Below, piece after piece: positions 1 through 6,126 of a stretch of DNA of 11,055 nucleotides (positions are counted from its first letter, which is position 1; every line of letters starts with the position of its first letter). Source of the stretch: DASSKP01 sp035695045 (GTDB lineage: Bacteria > Actinomycetota > Actinomycetes > JAFAQI01); contig DASSEX010000072.1 of NCBI GenBank assembly GCA_035695045.1, positions 1-11,055 of the forward strand, in the 5' to 3' direction. The translations under genes and the position numbers were made by a program. A model generated the notes under the pieces. It worked only from the letters and a program-made list of their open reading frames with translations. It had not been told where the DNA came from and did not search any database.

Positions 1-82
1 GGCCAATTCGGCGGCGGTGTCCAGCGTGCTCCGCTTCCCGGCATCCCTACCCCCGTGCCAATTGCCTCTACGTGCCGTACGC

Positions 83-100
83 GGTCAACGTAGACGACGG
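83..100 (+). repeat. Direct repeat copy 1 (GGTCAACGTAGACGACGG)
   Basis: This 18-base block recurs at 199-218 with a two-base insertion (GC) in the middle and is otherwise identical. The copies are 116 bases apart and both lie just left of the tRNA-Met fragment. Possible integrase or excisionase arm-type binding site; that role is inference. Confidence 0.6.
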
Positions 101-135
101 GCAGCCGCAGCGGAGCCGATCCGCGAAGTCCGCCC

Positions 136-158
136 CTAGTCCGCAACTTGCGGACTAG
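136..158. repeat. Perfect inverted repeat, 11-bp arms, 1-base centre
   Basis: Arms CTAGTCCGCAA (136-146) and TTGCGGACTAG (148-158) are exact reverse complements around a single C. No T-run follows on either strand, so it does not look like an intrinsic terminator. It could be an operator for a dimeric regulator or a site for a recombination protein. A partial extra copy of the arm core (AGTCCGC) lies just upstream near 127-133. Confidence 0.7.
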
Positions 159-198
159 CGCCGAAAACCCGTGACAGGTGCCGAGAGGCGTTTTCGCA

Positions 199-218
199 GG
201 TCAACGGCTAGACGACGG
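199..218 (+). repeat. Direct repeat copy 2 (GGTCAACGGCTAGACGACGG)
   Basis: Partner of the copy at 83-100, differing by the inserted GC. It ends 33 bases before the tRNA-Met fragment. Confidence 0.6.
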
Positions 219-251
219 CTAGAGGCCGAGGTCGGCGAGGCGCTCGAAACA

Positions 252-296
252 GACTCATAATCCCTCGGTCACAGGTTCGAGTCCTGTCCGCCCCAC
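252..296 (+). other. 3' half of a tRNA-Met(CAT) gene, attR-like remnant
   Basis: The sequence shows an anticodon loop CTCATAA (254-260, anticodon CAT at 256-258), the 3' strand of the anticodon stem TCCCT (261-265), a perfect T arm (ACAGG 271-275, loop 276-282, CCTGT 283-287), the 3' acceptor strand CCGCCCC (288-294) and discriminator A (295). The 5' side is wrong: the five bases before the loop (ACAGA) do not pair with TCCCT, no D arm is recognisable, and no GGGGCGG 5' acceptor strand occurs upstream. It is therefore not a working tRNA. A 3' tRNA half with an exact junction near the anticodon stem is the usual product of integration into a tRNA gene. The intact copy would then be at the other end of the element, to the left. 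The main alternative is a decayed tRNA pseudogene. Confidence 0.75.
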
Positions 297-395
297 GATG
301 CGCGTGTGTGACTTCGGCTGAAGCGGAGTGACGACGCCGAGGCTCGGGCAGCAAGTTCGCCCGGAGCCCTGGCGACGCTAGGCGGACTGCCGTAC

Positions 396-1094
396 TCAGA
401 CTTCCGCAGAGTTGGGCAGCGGTCGCCCGATGACCGCGGTCGGCGAGATGGCGCTGCTGCCCTGAGGGCTCGGCTCGCGTGGGCCTTCGGTGCGTCGCGC
501 GACCTGGGCGATGACGAGGATGCACGCGGCCGCGGTCACCCCGACGACGTCGAAGACCAGGTCCCAGCCGGTGTTCGTGTACCCGCCGACGTACGTGCCG
601 GGGACACGCATCGAGGCGAGGAACTCCAGCACCTCGTTGATCGCGCCCTTGCCGAGTCCGGCGAGAGCGGCCATGACCGCCTGTCCGCGGGCCGGTGTGC
701 GGCTCAGGTCCAGCCAGGTGCCCAGCAGCTGCCAGGAGGCGACCGTCCCCGCTGCCGAGCCGAGGACGTGCACCACCTGGTCATAGCGGAGGACTCCGGT
801 GATCAGCCACCGGTCGTACAGGACTCCGCCGTCCGGACCGGGCAGGAGCCCGCCCGCGAGATGCCCGCAACCCGTGGCGACGAGGAGCAGCAGGGCGCCG
901 CTGGTGAACCCGACGATCCGGTCGGTCATGGCCACGATCGCCGTGAGGACCGTGACGACGACGAGGTAGGCCCAGACGCGGCCGTCATTGCCGACCACGG
1001 CCCACCCCAGGCAGACGCCGATCACGCTGAACCAGAACGCCCCGAGCCGCGGGTGCAGCCGGGCCAGTCGCACGATGCTCTGTCCCGGGGTCAT
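396..1094 (-). CDS. DUF2238-like integral membrane protein
   Basis: A 232-residue polytopic membrane protein. Hydrophobic segments lie near residues 18-35, 40-56, 62-84, 106-127 and 180-198. Conserved-looking polar residues near or within membrane segments (Y104-D105-xxx-H109, N153-E154-xx-E157, and N174-xx-W177-D178-xxx-D182) match the pattern of the DUF2238/YjdF group of inner-membrane proteins, whose biochemical function I do not know to be established. I chose the ATG at 1094 because it overlaps the stop of the upstream gene (ATGA), implying translational coupling. An in-frame extension up to 1358 exists, but it is non-hydrophobic and overlaps that gene heavily. The last ~30 residues are hydrophilic and Pro/Ser-rich. 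The gene closes the aroQ cluster and faces the tRNA remnant. The family call is from motif pattern only. Confidence 0.8.
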   Translation of the reverse strand: MTPGQSIVRLARLHPRLGAFWFSVIGVCLGWAVVGNDGRVWAYLVVVTVLTAIVAMTDRIVGFTSGALLLLVATGCGHLAGGLLPGPDGGVLYDRWLITGVLRYDQVVHVLGSAAGTVASWQLLGTWLDLSRTPARGQAVMAALAGLGKGAINEVLEFLASMRVPGTYVGGYTNTGWDLVFDVVGVTAAACILVIAQVARRTEGPREPSPQGSSAISPTAVIGRPLPNSAEV

Positions 1095-1876
1095 GCCGGA
1101 CCTGCTCGGGTACGGCGCTGTCGGACGGCGTACGCCACGGCGATCGCGACCGCCAGGATCACCAAGGCGGCGAGCAGGGTCAGCAGGAACTTGTTGTCCG
1201 TGCTCGGCGCGAGGTGTTGCTGGATGAAGATCTGCGGGTTGGACGACGGGCCTCTGATCCGGATGGTCAGGTGCACGTCCTTCGGCTTCGGATGCCTCGT
1301 GGTGTTCGAGCTGAGACCGAACCCGTTGTTCAGCTTGCTGACGTGCACGTTGCTGCACGCCGCTGCCGTGGCGTGCGCGGCCTCGAGCCCCTGCGCGGCG
1401 GGAAGCGCGTCGGCTCCTGCGACGACACCGATCAGGCAGGCCAGGAGCAGGAAGGGCGGCAGGCTCGCGACCGTCGTCTCGACGATCGTCCCGACCGGCG
1501 GTGGTGGAGGCGGCGAGGTCGTGGTCCGTTGCGAGGGTTGTGGCGCCGGAGTCGAGCGGGAAGGCGTGGGCTCGGTGGAGGACGGCGCGGCCGGTGACGA
1601 CGGCAAGCCCAACGTCGGTGTCGGCAGCGCCGTCGGCAGCTGTGGTGGGGGACTCGACGTGTTCGTGCTGCTCGATCCGCCCGAGGACGAGCCGGATCCG
1701 CCCGATCCGCCTGACGTCGATCCGGAGCTGCCGTTGCCCGAGCCGCCGGCGGCCCCCTCGGCGCGGATGCCCGACGCGTGTTGCCCGAGACCGAGCGTCG
1801 GCACCGTGACGAAGGTGGCAAGGAGGGCGAGGAAACCGGCCTCGACCGCCGCCGCACGGATTCGCACAGCGAGCAC
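1091..1876 (-). CDS. Exported, membrane-anchored Ser/Gly- and Pro/Thr-rich protein
   Basis: A 261-residue protein of unknown function. Residues 1-31 form an N-terminal hydrophobic segment like a signal peptide or anchor. Residues 41-75 are almost entirely Gly and Ser, residues 76-128 are Pro/Thr/Ser-rich and end in a run of six prolines, a hydrophobic segment spans about 139-158, a short folded-looking region with two cysteines (147 and 174) follows, and residues 229-251 form a transmembrane helix before a basic tail. The low-complexity middle looks like a cell-wall-spanning stalk. The start is GTG at 1876 with no clear Shine-Dalgarno. It lies 26 bases after the aroQ stop, and its own stop overlaps the next start by four bases. 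The G/S stretch comes from GATCC-rich repetitive DNA near 1670-1730. I recognise no family. Confidence 0.75.
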   Translation of the reverse strand: MLAVRIRAAAVEAGFLALLATFVTVPTLGLGQHASGIRAEGAAGGSGNGSSGSTSGGSGGSGSSSGGSSSTNTSSPPPQLPTALPTPTLGLPSSPAAPSSTEPTPSRSTPAPQPSQRTTTSPPPPPPVGTIVETTVASLPPFLLLACLIGVVAGADALPAAQGLEAAHATAAACSNVHVSKLNNGFGLSSNTTRHPKPKDVHLTIRIRGPSSNPQIFIQQHLAPSTDNKFLLTLLAALVILAVAIAVAYAVRQRRTRAGPA

Positions 1877-1902
1877 CGTAGTGCCCGTTTCGGGCGAAGC
1901 GG

Positions 1903-2202
1903 CTAGACGCGCCCGGACGTACGGCGACCGCGGCAGTGGTCGAGCACGGCCAGCGCCAGCTCCGCGCCGCCTTCGCCCAGCGCTTCGGAGTAGCGCCGGA
2001 GGATCGCGTTCTCCCGCGAGTGCTGGACCCGTGAGCCGCCCGCCTCGATGCGGAGCTGCTGGATCCGGGTCGAGACCCGGCGCCGCTCAGCGAGCAGCGC
2101 GAGCAGCTGCCCGTCGATGTCGTCGATGAGCGAGCGCCCGTCGTCGACGGTCGTCACGTCGTCTGCGTCGAGAGGCGTGGTGGAGAGAAGTTCGGCGGTC
2201 AT
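1903..2202 (-). CDS. aroQ: Chorismate mutase, AroQ-delta type
   Basis: It converts chorismate to prephenate, the branch step to Phe and Tyr, in the cytoplasm. The 99-residue all-helical protein has the AroQ pattern: an IDDIDGQLLALLAERRRVSTRI helix region at about 25-46, with R in the AERRR segment, then LRIEAGGSRVQHSREN, holding the substrate-binding Arg and the HSRE motif. It closely resembles M. tuberculosis Rv0948c (GGTRLVHSREM, then a C-terminal RGR motif); here the C-terminus is CRGRRTSGRV. Rv0948c is weakly active alone and is activated by complex formation with DAHP synthase through its C-terminal region, so the same may apply here (inference). The ATG at 2202 has a GGAG about nine bases upstream. 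The gene is preceded by a leader peptide and terminator (see 2241-2344), suggesting attenuation by aromatic amino acids. Confidence 0.93.
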   Translation of the reverse strand: MTAELLSTTPLDADDVTTVDDGRSLIDDIDGQLLALLAERRRVSTRIQQLRIEAGGSRVQHSRENAILRRYSEALGEGGAELALAVLDHCRGRRTSGRV

Positions 2203-2240
2203 GGTCGTTCTCCGGTTCGGTGGGTGGGCGCCGGAGCAAC

Positions 2241-2265
2241 AAAAAAGCCCCGGTCAGCCCGGGGC
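2241..2265 (-). terminator. Intrinsic terminator/attenuator upstream of aroQ
   Basis: Read on the minus strand, GCCCCGG (2265-2259) pairs with CCGGGGC (2253-2247) around a five-base loop and is followed at once by six Ts (2246-2241). This is a textbook intrinsic terminator. It lies 16 bases after the stop of a short leader ORF and 38 bases before the aroQ ATG, with no minus-strand gene upstream to terminate, so its likely job is to control read-through into aroQ. Confidence 0.85.
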
Positions 2266-2281
2266 GGTCGGCGTAAGCAGC

Positions 2282-2344
2282 TCAGCGCAGCGTGCACCAG
2301 GACCCGGCCCGGGTCCCGGCAAAATAGGTGCGCTCAGCGATCAT
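2282..2344 (-). CDS. Candidate aroQ leader peptide, 20 residues
   Basis: ATG at 2344 to TGA at 2284-2282 encodes MIAERTYFAGTRAGSWCTLR. The Tyr and Phe codons (2326-2321) stand just before a perfect hairpin (GGACCCG/CGGGTCC, 2316-2300), and the Trp codon (2299-2297) follows it; the terminator is 16 bases beyond the stop. Ribosome-mediated attenuation with short leader peptides rich in the regulated amino acid is known for actinobacterial aromatic genes, for example trp leaders in Streptomyces and an aroF leader in Corynebacterium. Chorismate mutase sits at the Phe/Tyr/Trp branch, so these codons make sense. The CCCGGG core of the leader hairpin can also pair with the CCCGGG of the terminator's 5' arm, giving a possible antiterminator. 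No Shine-Dalgarno is visible; translation could be near-leaderless from the promoter at 2356-2383. The element is inferred, not demonstrated. Confidence 0.55.
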   Translation of the reverse strand: MIAERTYFAGTRAGSWCTLR

Positions 2345-2355
2345 CAATCGACAGT

Positions 2356-2383
2356 TTGCTACACAAAGGCGCCTGCTCGCCAA
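2356..2383 (-). promoter_or_regulatory. Possible promoter for the aroQ leader
   Basis: On the minus strand a -35-like TTGGCG (2383-2378) and a -10-like TAGCAA (2361-2356) are separated by 16 bases. Transcription would begin near 2349, only a few bases before the leader ATG at 2344. The -10 is a weak match (no final T). Confidence 0.35.
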
Positions 2384-2385
2384 CG

Positions 2386-2397
2386 GTTTGTTCAAAC
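2386..2397. promoter_or_regulatory. Small palindrome in the divergent intergenic region
   Basis: GTTTG-TT-CAAAC is an inverted repeat in an unusually AT-rich patch between the aroQ leader and the plus-strand membrane-protein gene. It lies 23 bases before the latter's start and just upstream of the possible -35 of the leader. It could be an operator for either gene; short arms make chance occurrence possible. Confidence 0.3.
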
Positions 2398-2419
2398 AGT
2401 GAGACGACAAGGAGCCTTC

Positions 2420-3844
2420 GTGGTCCTCGCGCACGCCTTCGGCGCCCGCTACGAGCTCCCGATCCCTCTGCTCGCCTTCGTGGTCGGCGGCGCGCTGGTC
2501 GTCCTGGTGTCTTTCGTCATCGTCTTCAACCGCCAGGTCGCCCGATCCGCGCACGAGCTCACCGAGCTGCCGGACGGGGCTCATGTCCGCGGCCTGCATC
2601 CCGTGGCCGGGGTCCTGTCGCTGATCGGGCTCGCGTTCCTCGTCTTCTGCGGGTTCGCCGGCTCGCAGGAGGTTCCCGAGAACATCGTGCCGACGAGCTT
2701 CTGGATCCTCATCTGGGTCGCCGTACCAATCCTCGTCGCGCTGATCGGCGACTGGAGCCAGCCGGTCAACCCGTTCGCCTTCCTTGCGAAGCTCGCGGAC
2801 CGGCCTGGCCTTCGCGCGACGCTGCTCGGCGGGGAGCATCCGCTGCCGTGGCCGGGGTGGCTGGGCTGGTGGCCGGCGGTCGTGCTGTTCGCGTTCGCCG
2901 TCTGCTGCGAGCTCATCTTCAACCTCACCGCGACCGTGCCGCACGTGACGGCGCTGGCGCTCACCATCTACGCCGTCTTCTCGGCACTCGCCGGATTCAT
3001 GTTCGGTCGGCCTTGGCTCGAGCGCGGCGAGATGTGGACCGTGCTCCTCGACACCTGGGGTCGCGTCGGCTACTTCCGCTTCGGCGCACCCGGCCGACGC
3101 GGCTTCCTCGGCGGGTTCGACCGGCCGTTCTCGAGGTCGTTCAGCCGGGTCGTCTTCGTCCTGCTGATGCTCGTCAACGTCAACTACGACGGCCTGCTGT
3201 CGACACCGCAGTGGGCCAACGACGTCGAGCGCAACCTGCCCGGCTCGTGGGGGACACCCGGCTCCGGTCTCGAGACCTTCCGCGTCTTCGCCTTCGTCGC
3301 GAGTGTCGTCGTGCTCATGACGCTGTTCGGGCTGTTCGCCCGTGAGTCGGCTCGGCTCGGCCGGCACGGCACAGGGTTCCTCGGCGCGCTGGCGGAGCTG
3401 CTGCCGAGCGTCGTGCCGATCGCTCTCGGCTATCTCATCGCCCACTACCTGCAGTACCTGCTGGTCAACTCGCAGCTGATGGCGCCGCTGATCGGCAACC
3501 CGATCGGACGCACGTCGTGGCCCATCCACCTCCCGTACCCGTTCAACGACAAGTACGAGGTCAACCACACGTTCTTGCCGCCGTCGTTTTACTGGTACGT
3601 CGCCGTGGCCGTGATCATCGCCGTGCACGTCGCTGCTGTGGTGGTCGCACACCGACACCTCGCCACCCGCGCGCCGGACGAGGCGTCGGCGCGACGCAGC
3701 GAGTACCCCTGGCTCGTCGCGATGGTCGGTTACACGATGCTCAGCCTCTGGCTGCTGGCGCAGCCCTTCACGAAGGACACGGCCACCACGTCGGCGAGCT
3801 CACCGGAGCACGGACCGCACGCCGTCGCGCAGCTCGTGGTCTGA
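2420..3844 (+). CDS. Polytopic membrane protein, 'fenitrothion hydrolase'-like family
   Basis: A 474-residue protein with about ten membrane segments (near 15-36, 60-80, 93-110, 150-168, 175-195, 243-256, 287-306, 328-350, 390-412, 430-448). The N-terminal AHAFGARYELPIPLLAF and the C-terminal segments with AHYLQYLL (341-348), the FYWYVAVAVIIAVHVAAVVVAH-type helix (390-411) and a final WLL helix match a family common in actinobacteria that databases often label 'fenitrothion hydrolase'. That name is inherited from annotation, and I know no proof of hydrolase activity for such proteins. Histidines inside the late membrane helices (342, 403, 411) could bind a metal or a cofactor. The GTG at 2420 is chosen because AAGGAG (2409-2414) sits five bases upstream; the open frame extends further back without coding character. 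The CDF transporter follows seven bases after the stop, so the two are probably one operon. A role in metal handling is inference. Confidence 0.85.
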   Translation: MVLAHAFGARYELPIPLLAFVVGGALVVLVSFVIVFNRQVARSAHELTELPDGAHVRGLHPVAGVLSLIGLAFLVFCGFAGSQEVPENIVPTSFWILIWVAVPILVALIGDWSQPVNPFAFLAKLADRPGLRATLLGGEHPLPWPGWLGWWPAVVLFAFAVCCELIFNLTATVPHVTALALTIYAVFSALAGFMFGRPWLERGEMWTVLLDTWGRVGYFRFGAPGRRGFLGGFDRPFSRSFSRVVFVLLMLVNVNYDGLLSTPQWANDVERNLPGSWGTPGSGLETFRVFAFVASVVVLMTLFGLFARESARLGRHGTGFLGALAELLPSVVPIALGYLIAHYLQYLLVNSQLMAPLIGNPIGRTSWPIHLPYPFNDKYEVNHTFLPPSFYWYVAVAVIIAVHVAAVVVAHRHLATRAPDEASARRSEYPWLVAMVGYTMLSLWLLAQPFTKDTATTSASSPEHGPHAVAQLVV

Positions 3845-3851
3845 TCGACCG

Positions 3852-4754
3852 GTGGCGCACCAGCACGACCATGCTCGCGGCGACCGGCGGCTGCTGTCCG
3901 CGGCGCTCGCGCTGCTCGTCGCGTTCATGGCCGTCGAGGTCACCGTCGCGTTCCTGGCATCGTCGCTGGCACTGCTCGCGGACGCCGGCCACCTGCTGGT
4001 CGACGCGCTCGCGCTGGTGATGGCGCTCACCGCCGGTGCCCTCGCCCTGCGCCCGGCGAACGAACGCTGGACCTTCGGCCTGGCCCGCGCCGAGGTGCTC
4101 TCCGCCGCCGTCAACGGCGTCACGCTGCTCGTCGTGTCCGCGGTCGTGACGGTCGAGGCAGTGCGGCGGCTGGTTCACCCGCCCGACGTCCGTGGATTGC
4201 CGCTGGTCGTCGTCGCGGCGGTCGGTCTCGCGGTCAACGTCGTCGCTGCTGCTCTGCTCGCGCGAGCCGACCGCAGCTCGCTCAACATCGCGGGTGCCTT
4301 CGCGCATGTCCTCACCGACGCGTATGCGTTTGCCGCCACGATCGTCGCCGGTGTCGTCGTTCTGGCCACCGGCTTTCACCGGGCCGACCCGGTCGCGTCG
4401 CTCGTCGTCGTCGTCCTGATGCTGCGGGCGGCCTGGCAGCTGTTGCGCGACTCAGGTCACGTGCTGCTCGAGGCGACACCGGAGCACGTCGATCTCGCTG
4501 CACTTCGTTCGCATCTTCTCGAGAGCGCGAACGTCATCGACGTCCACGACCTGCACGTGTGGACGTCAGGCTCGCGGCTGCCGAGCGTCTCCGCGCATGT
4601 CGTCGTCGCCGACGACTGCTTCCACGACAACCGCGCTCCGGCGCTGCTCGACGAGCTGCAGGAATGCCTGGTCGGCCACTTCGACGTCGAGCACTCGACG
4701 TTCCAGTTCGAGCTCGCCGGTCACACCGAGCACGAGCCCGGCGCCCATCACTGA
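3852..4754 (+). CDS. Cation diffusion facilitator (CzcD-like Zn2+ exporter)
   Basis: A 300-residue CDF protein that would exchange cytoplasmic Zn2+ (or Co2+/Cd2+) for protons at the cell membrane. It has six membrane helices, with the two metal-site motifs in place: H47-xxx-D51 in helix 2 (ADAGHLLVDA) and H152-xxx-D156 in helix 5 (FAHVLTDAY). The HD-HD combination is typical of Zn-preferring members. The cytoplasmic C-terminal domain starts after about 205 and carries VHDLHVW (231-237), a typical metal-binding element of the dimer domain. Both ends are His-rich (HQHDH at 3-7; HTEHEPGAHH at the C-terminus). The start is GTG at 3852, only seven bases after the preceding stop and without a clear Shine-Dalgarno, so it is probably coupled to the upstream gene. 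It ends 19 bases before the convergent peptidase gene. Confidence 0.93.
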   Translation: MAHQHDHARGDRRLLSAALALLVAFMAVEVTVAFLASSLALLADAGHLLVDALALVMALTAGALALRPANERWTFGLARAEVLSAAVNGVTLLVVSAVVTVEAVRRLVHPPDVRGLPLVVVAAVGLAVNVVAAALLARADRSSLNIAGAFAHVLTDAYAFAATIVAGVVVLATGFHRADPVASLVVVVLMLRAAWQLLRDSGHVLLEATPEHVDLAALRSHLLESANVIDVHDLHVWTSGSRLPSVSAHVVVADDCFHDNRAPALLDELQECLVGHFDVEHSTFQFELAGHTEHEPGAHH

Positions 4755-4773
4755 AGCGCTGAGGAAGCCGACG

Positions 4774-6000
4774 CTAGCCGGCGTACTCCCAGTGCCACGG
4801 CTCGTGCGGACCGGGACCGCCCGGCAGCGCCCACGACGGGTGGAACCACGAGAACTCCGCGGCATGGTTCATGAGCCACTCGTGCTCGGGGGAGTAGTCG
4901 ACCTGGATGCCGCCGCAGAGGTCGACCGCGAGCCCCCAGCCGTGGTTGCTGGTCCCGGGGACCGCGGCGTAGCCGGCCGGCATCGTGGCGTAGAGCTCGA
5001 CCTGCTTCGCGTAGGTCCGGTACGACGACGTGACGCACAGCGGCTCACCGAACGCGTGCGCGAAGGCCTGGCTCATGCGGTTGAACGCGGCCGCGGCGTG
5101 CGCCTGCAGCATCATTCCCGGCGCATCCCACAACGGGCAGAGCGCACTCATCGGCAGCTGACCGTTGGAGTAGCCGGCGACGCTGCCGGTGCCGTTGCAG
5201 GTGGGGATCGGTCCGCCGGCTGCTGCGGCGCGGGCGGCTGCCGCCGCTTGCGCCGCGCGGATCGCCGCCGCGCGGGCTCGCGCCACCGCGATCTCGTGAG
5301 CGAGCTTGCGGGCGTTGGCATGGGCACCTGCCGCGGCGTTGCGCGTGCGCGACAAGAGCGACTGCTGGCGGGCGAGCAGCGTGTGCTGGCGGGCGACCAG
5401 GCCGTCGGCGGTCTTCTTGACGACGGCAGCGGCCTGCTCGGCGGCGTTGGCCCGGGCCGCAGCATCTGCTGCCGCGGTCTCGGCGCGCACCTGCGCGGCC
5501 TCGGCGACCCGCAGGTCGTCGATGACGGCGGCCTGGCTCTTGCCGACCTCACCGATGACGTTGATCCCGTCGAGGAACGTCTGCGCGTTGCCGGTCTCGA
5601 CGAGTGACAGCGTCGTGCCGAGCGCGCCGCCACCGGCGATCGTCCGGTAGGCACCCGCGGCCATCTCACTGAGCGTCGCGCGCGCCGCGTCGGTGTGGGC
5701 CTGCGCCGCGGCCAAGGCCACCTTCGCGGCCTCGCTGTCGGCCTCCGCCTTGTCGGCGACCTGCTGCGCCTGCTGCAGCTTCTCCAGCGCGCGGTTGGCG
5801 GCGGCGTTGAGCACGTCGAGCTGCTTCTGCATGCTCTGCATCCGCGCTGCCTGGCGATGCGCCCTGGCGTCGAGCACCGCGGCGCGATGCTGCTCACGGG
5901 CGAGCCGGTGCGCCCGCGACTCGGCGTAGGACGGCGTCGCGACCGACGCGGCCAGACCGAGCGCAAGGCATGCAGCAGCCAAGCGGCGGGGGAGCGGCAT
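4774..6000 (-). CDS. Secreted coiled-coil M15 peptidase (VanY-type D,D-carboxypeptidase)
   Basis: A 408-residue exported cell-wall enzyme. Residues 1-26 are a signal peptide (basic RR, hydrophobic core, cleavage likely after SYA). Residues ~28-280 are Ala/Gln/Glu-rich heptad-like helices interrupted by a short globular stretch (AGAYRTIAGGGALGTTLSLVE) reminiscent of PcsB/NlpC-associated coiled coils. The C-terminal ~110 residues are an M15 metallopeptidase: SSYRT, SNHGWGLAVD (Zn ligands H353 and D360) and EPWHWEY (catalytic E400, Zn ligand H403). Such domains cleave D-Ala-D-Ala or related bonds in peptidoglycan peptides; the coiled coil may regulate access or bind a membrane partner. The ATG at 6000 is preferred over an upstream in-frame start at 6093 because the signal peptide begins there and a -10 box TACGCT ends six bases before it, giving a leaderless mRNA. 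Confidence 0.92.
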   Translation of the reverse strand: MPLPRRLAAACLALGLAASVATPSYAESRAHRLAREQHRAAVLDARAHRQAARMQSMQKQLDVLNAAANRALEKLQQAQQVADKAEADSEAAKVALAAAQAHTDAARATLSEMAAGAYRTIAGGGALGTTLSLVETGNAQTFLDGINVIGEVGKSQAAVIDDLRVAEAAQVRAETAAADAAARANAAEQAAAVVKKTADGLVARQHTLLARQQSLLSRTRNAAAGAHANARKLAHEIAVARARAAAIRAAQAAAAARAAAAGGPIPTCNGTGSVAGYSNGQLPMSALCPLWDAPGMMLQAHAAAAFNRMSQAFAHAFGEPLCVTSSYRTYAKQVELYATMPAGYAAVPGTSNHGWGLAVDLCGGIQVDYSPEHEWLMNHAAEFSWFHPSWALPGGPGPHEPWHWEYAG

Positions 6001-6006
6001 AGCCGC

Positions 6007-6012
6007 AGCGTA
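6007..6012 (-). promoter_or_regulatory. -10 box TACGCT for a leaderless peptidase transcript
   Basis: Minus-strand TACGCT fits TANNNT and is separated from the ATG at 6000 by six bases (GCGGCT), the arrangement of actinobacterial leaderless promoters. No convincing -35 is visible. The divergent gene uses the same hexamer with the same spacing. Confidence 0.6.
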
Positions 6013-6120
6013 GGTCGGGGTCCGGCGTTTCCAGGGGAGATTCGTCCCTTTAGCCAGCGCGTGTCGTCCGCGTGCGGGCGACAACTGTCCCAAAGGACTA
6101 GTTCAGGTTTCCCGGCGATC

Positions 6121-6126
6121 TACGCT
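6121..6126 (+). promoter_or_regulatory. -10 box TACGCT for a leaderless GlsB-like transcript
   Basis: TACGCT is followed by six bases (GATCCG) and then the GTG at 6133. No good TTGACA-like -35 is seen at 16-18 bases upstream. TCAGGTT at 6103-6109 recalls the -35 of a FliA/WhiG-type sigma factor, but no matching GCCGATA -10 follows. Confidence 0.6.

Larger units (their letters stand above)
1..251. other. Gene-free flank, possible right end of an integrated element
   Basis: I see no convincing coding sequence here. The stretch carries a near-perfect direct repeat (83-100 and 199-218), a perfect inverted repeat (136-158), and runs straight into a 3' tRNA-Met fragment at 252. Repeats beside an attachment core are what integrase arm sites look like, so I infer that this is the terminal non-coding part of an element integrated at tRNA-Met whose body lies to the left of the window. 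No integrase gene is in view, so the reading rests on the tRNA fragment and repeats alone. The gap from 297 to 395, up to the end of the first gene, also shows no gene and no clear terminator. Confidence 0.45.

Noticed and set aside
208..525. Minus-strand 105-residue ORF with the segment GADRTRTCDRGIMSLF
   Set aside because: The segment is the antisense translation of the tRNA-Met fragment (T arm and anticodon arm), a well-known annotation artefact; the rest has no protein-like character.
1883..1895. Small hairpin GCCCG-TTT-CGGGC between aroQ and the next gene
   Set aside because: The stem is five bases with no T-run on the minus strand, so I do not call it a terminator; it may be chance in high-GC DNA.
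768..2129. Plus-strand 453-residue ORF
   Set aside because: It is opposite three minus-strand genes with good features (AroQ motifs, signal peptide, membrane helices, ATGA coupling); its own translation is low-complexity Arg/Ala/Pro typical of high-GC shadows.
2282..3658. Minus-strand 458-residue ORF opposite the polytopic membrane protein
   Set aside because: Its composition is extremely charged (E, R, D, Q, H), the mirror of a hydrophobic gene; only the last 20 codons (leader peptide) are kept, as a separate short ORF.
4755..4790. Possible bidirectional terminator between the convergent CDF and peptidase genes
   Set aside because: Only weak 4-base pairing (GCCG/CGGC) around 4768-4783 and no T-run; not supportable.
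4597..5607. Plus-strand 336-residue ORF
   Set aside because: It lies antisense to the M15 peptidase, which has a signal peptide and all zinc ligands, and it overlaps the end of the CDF gene; no family resemblance.
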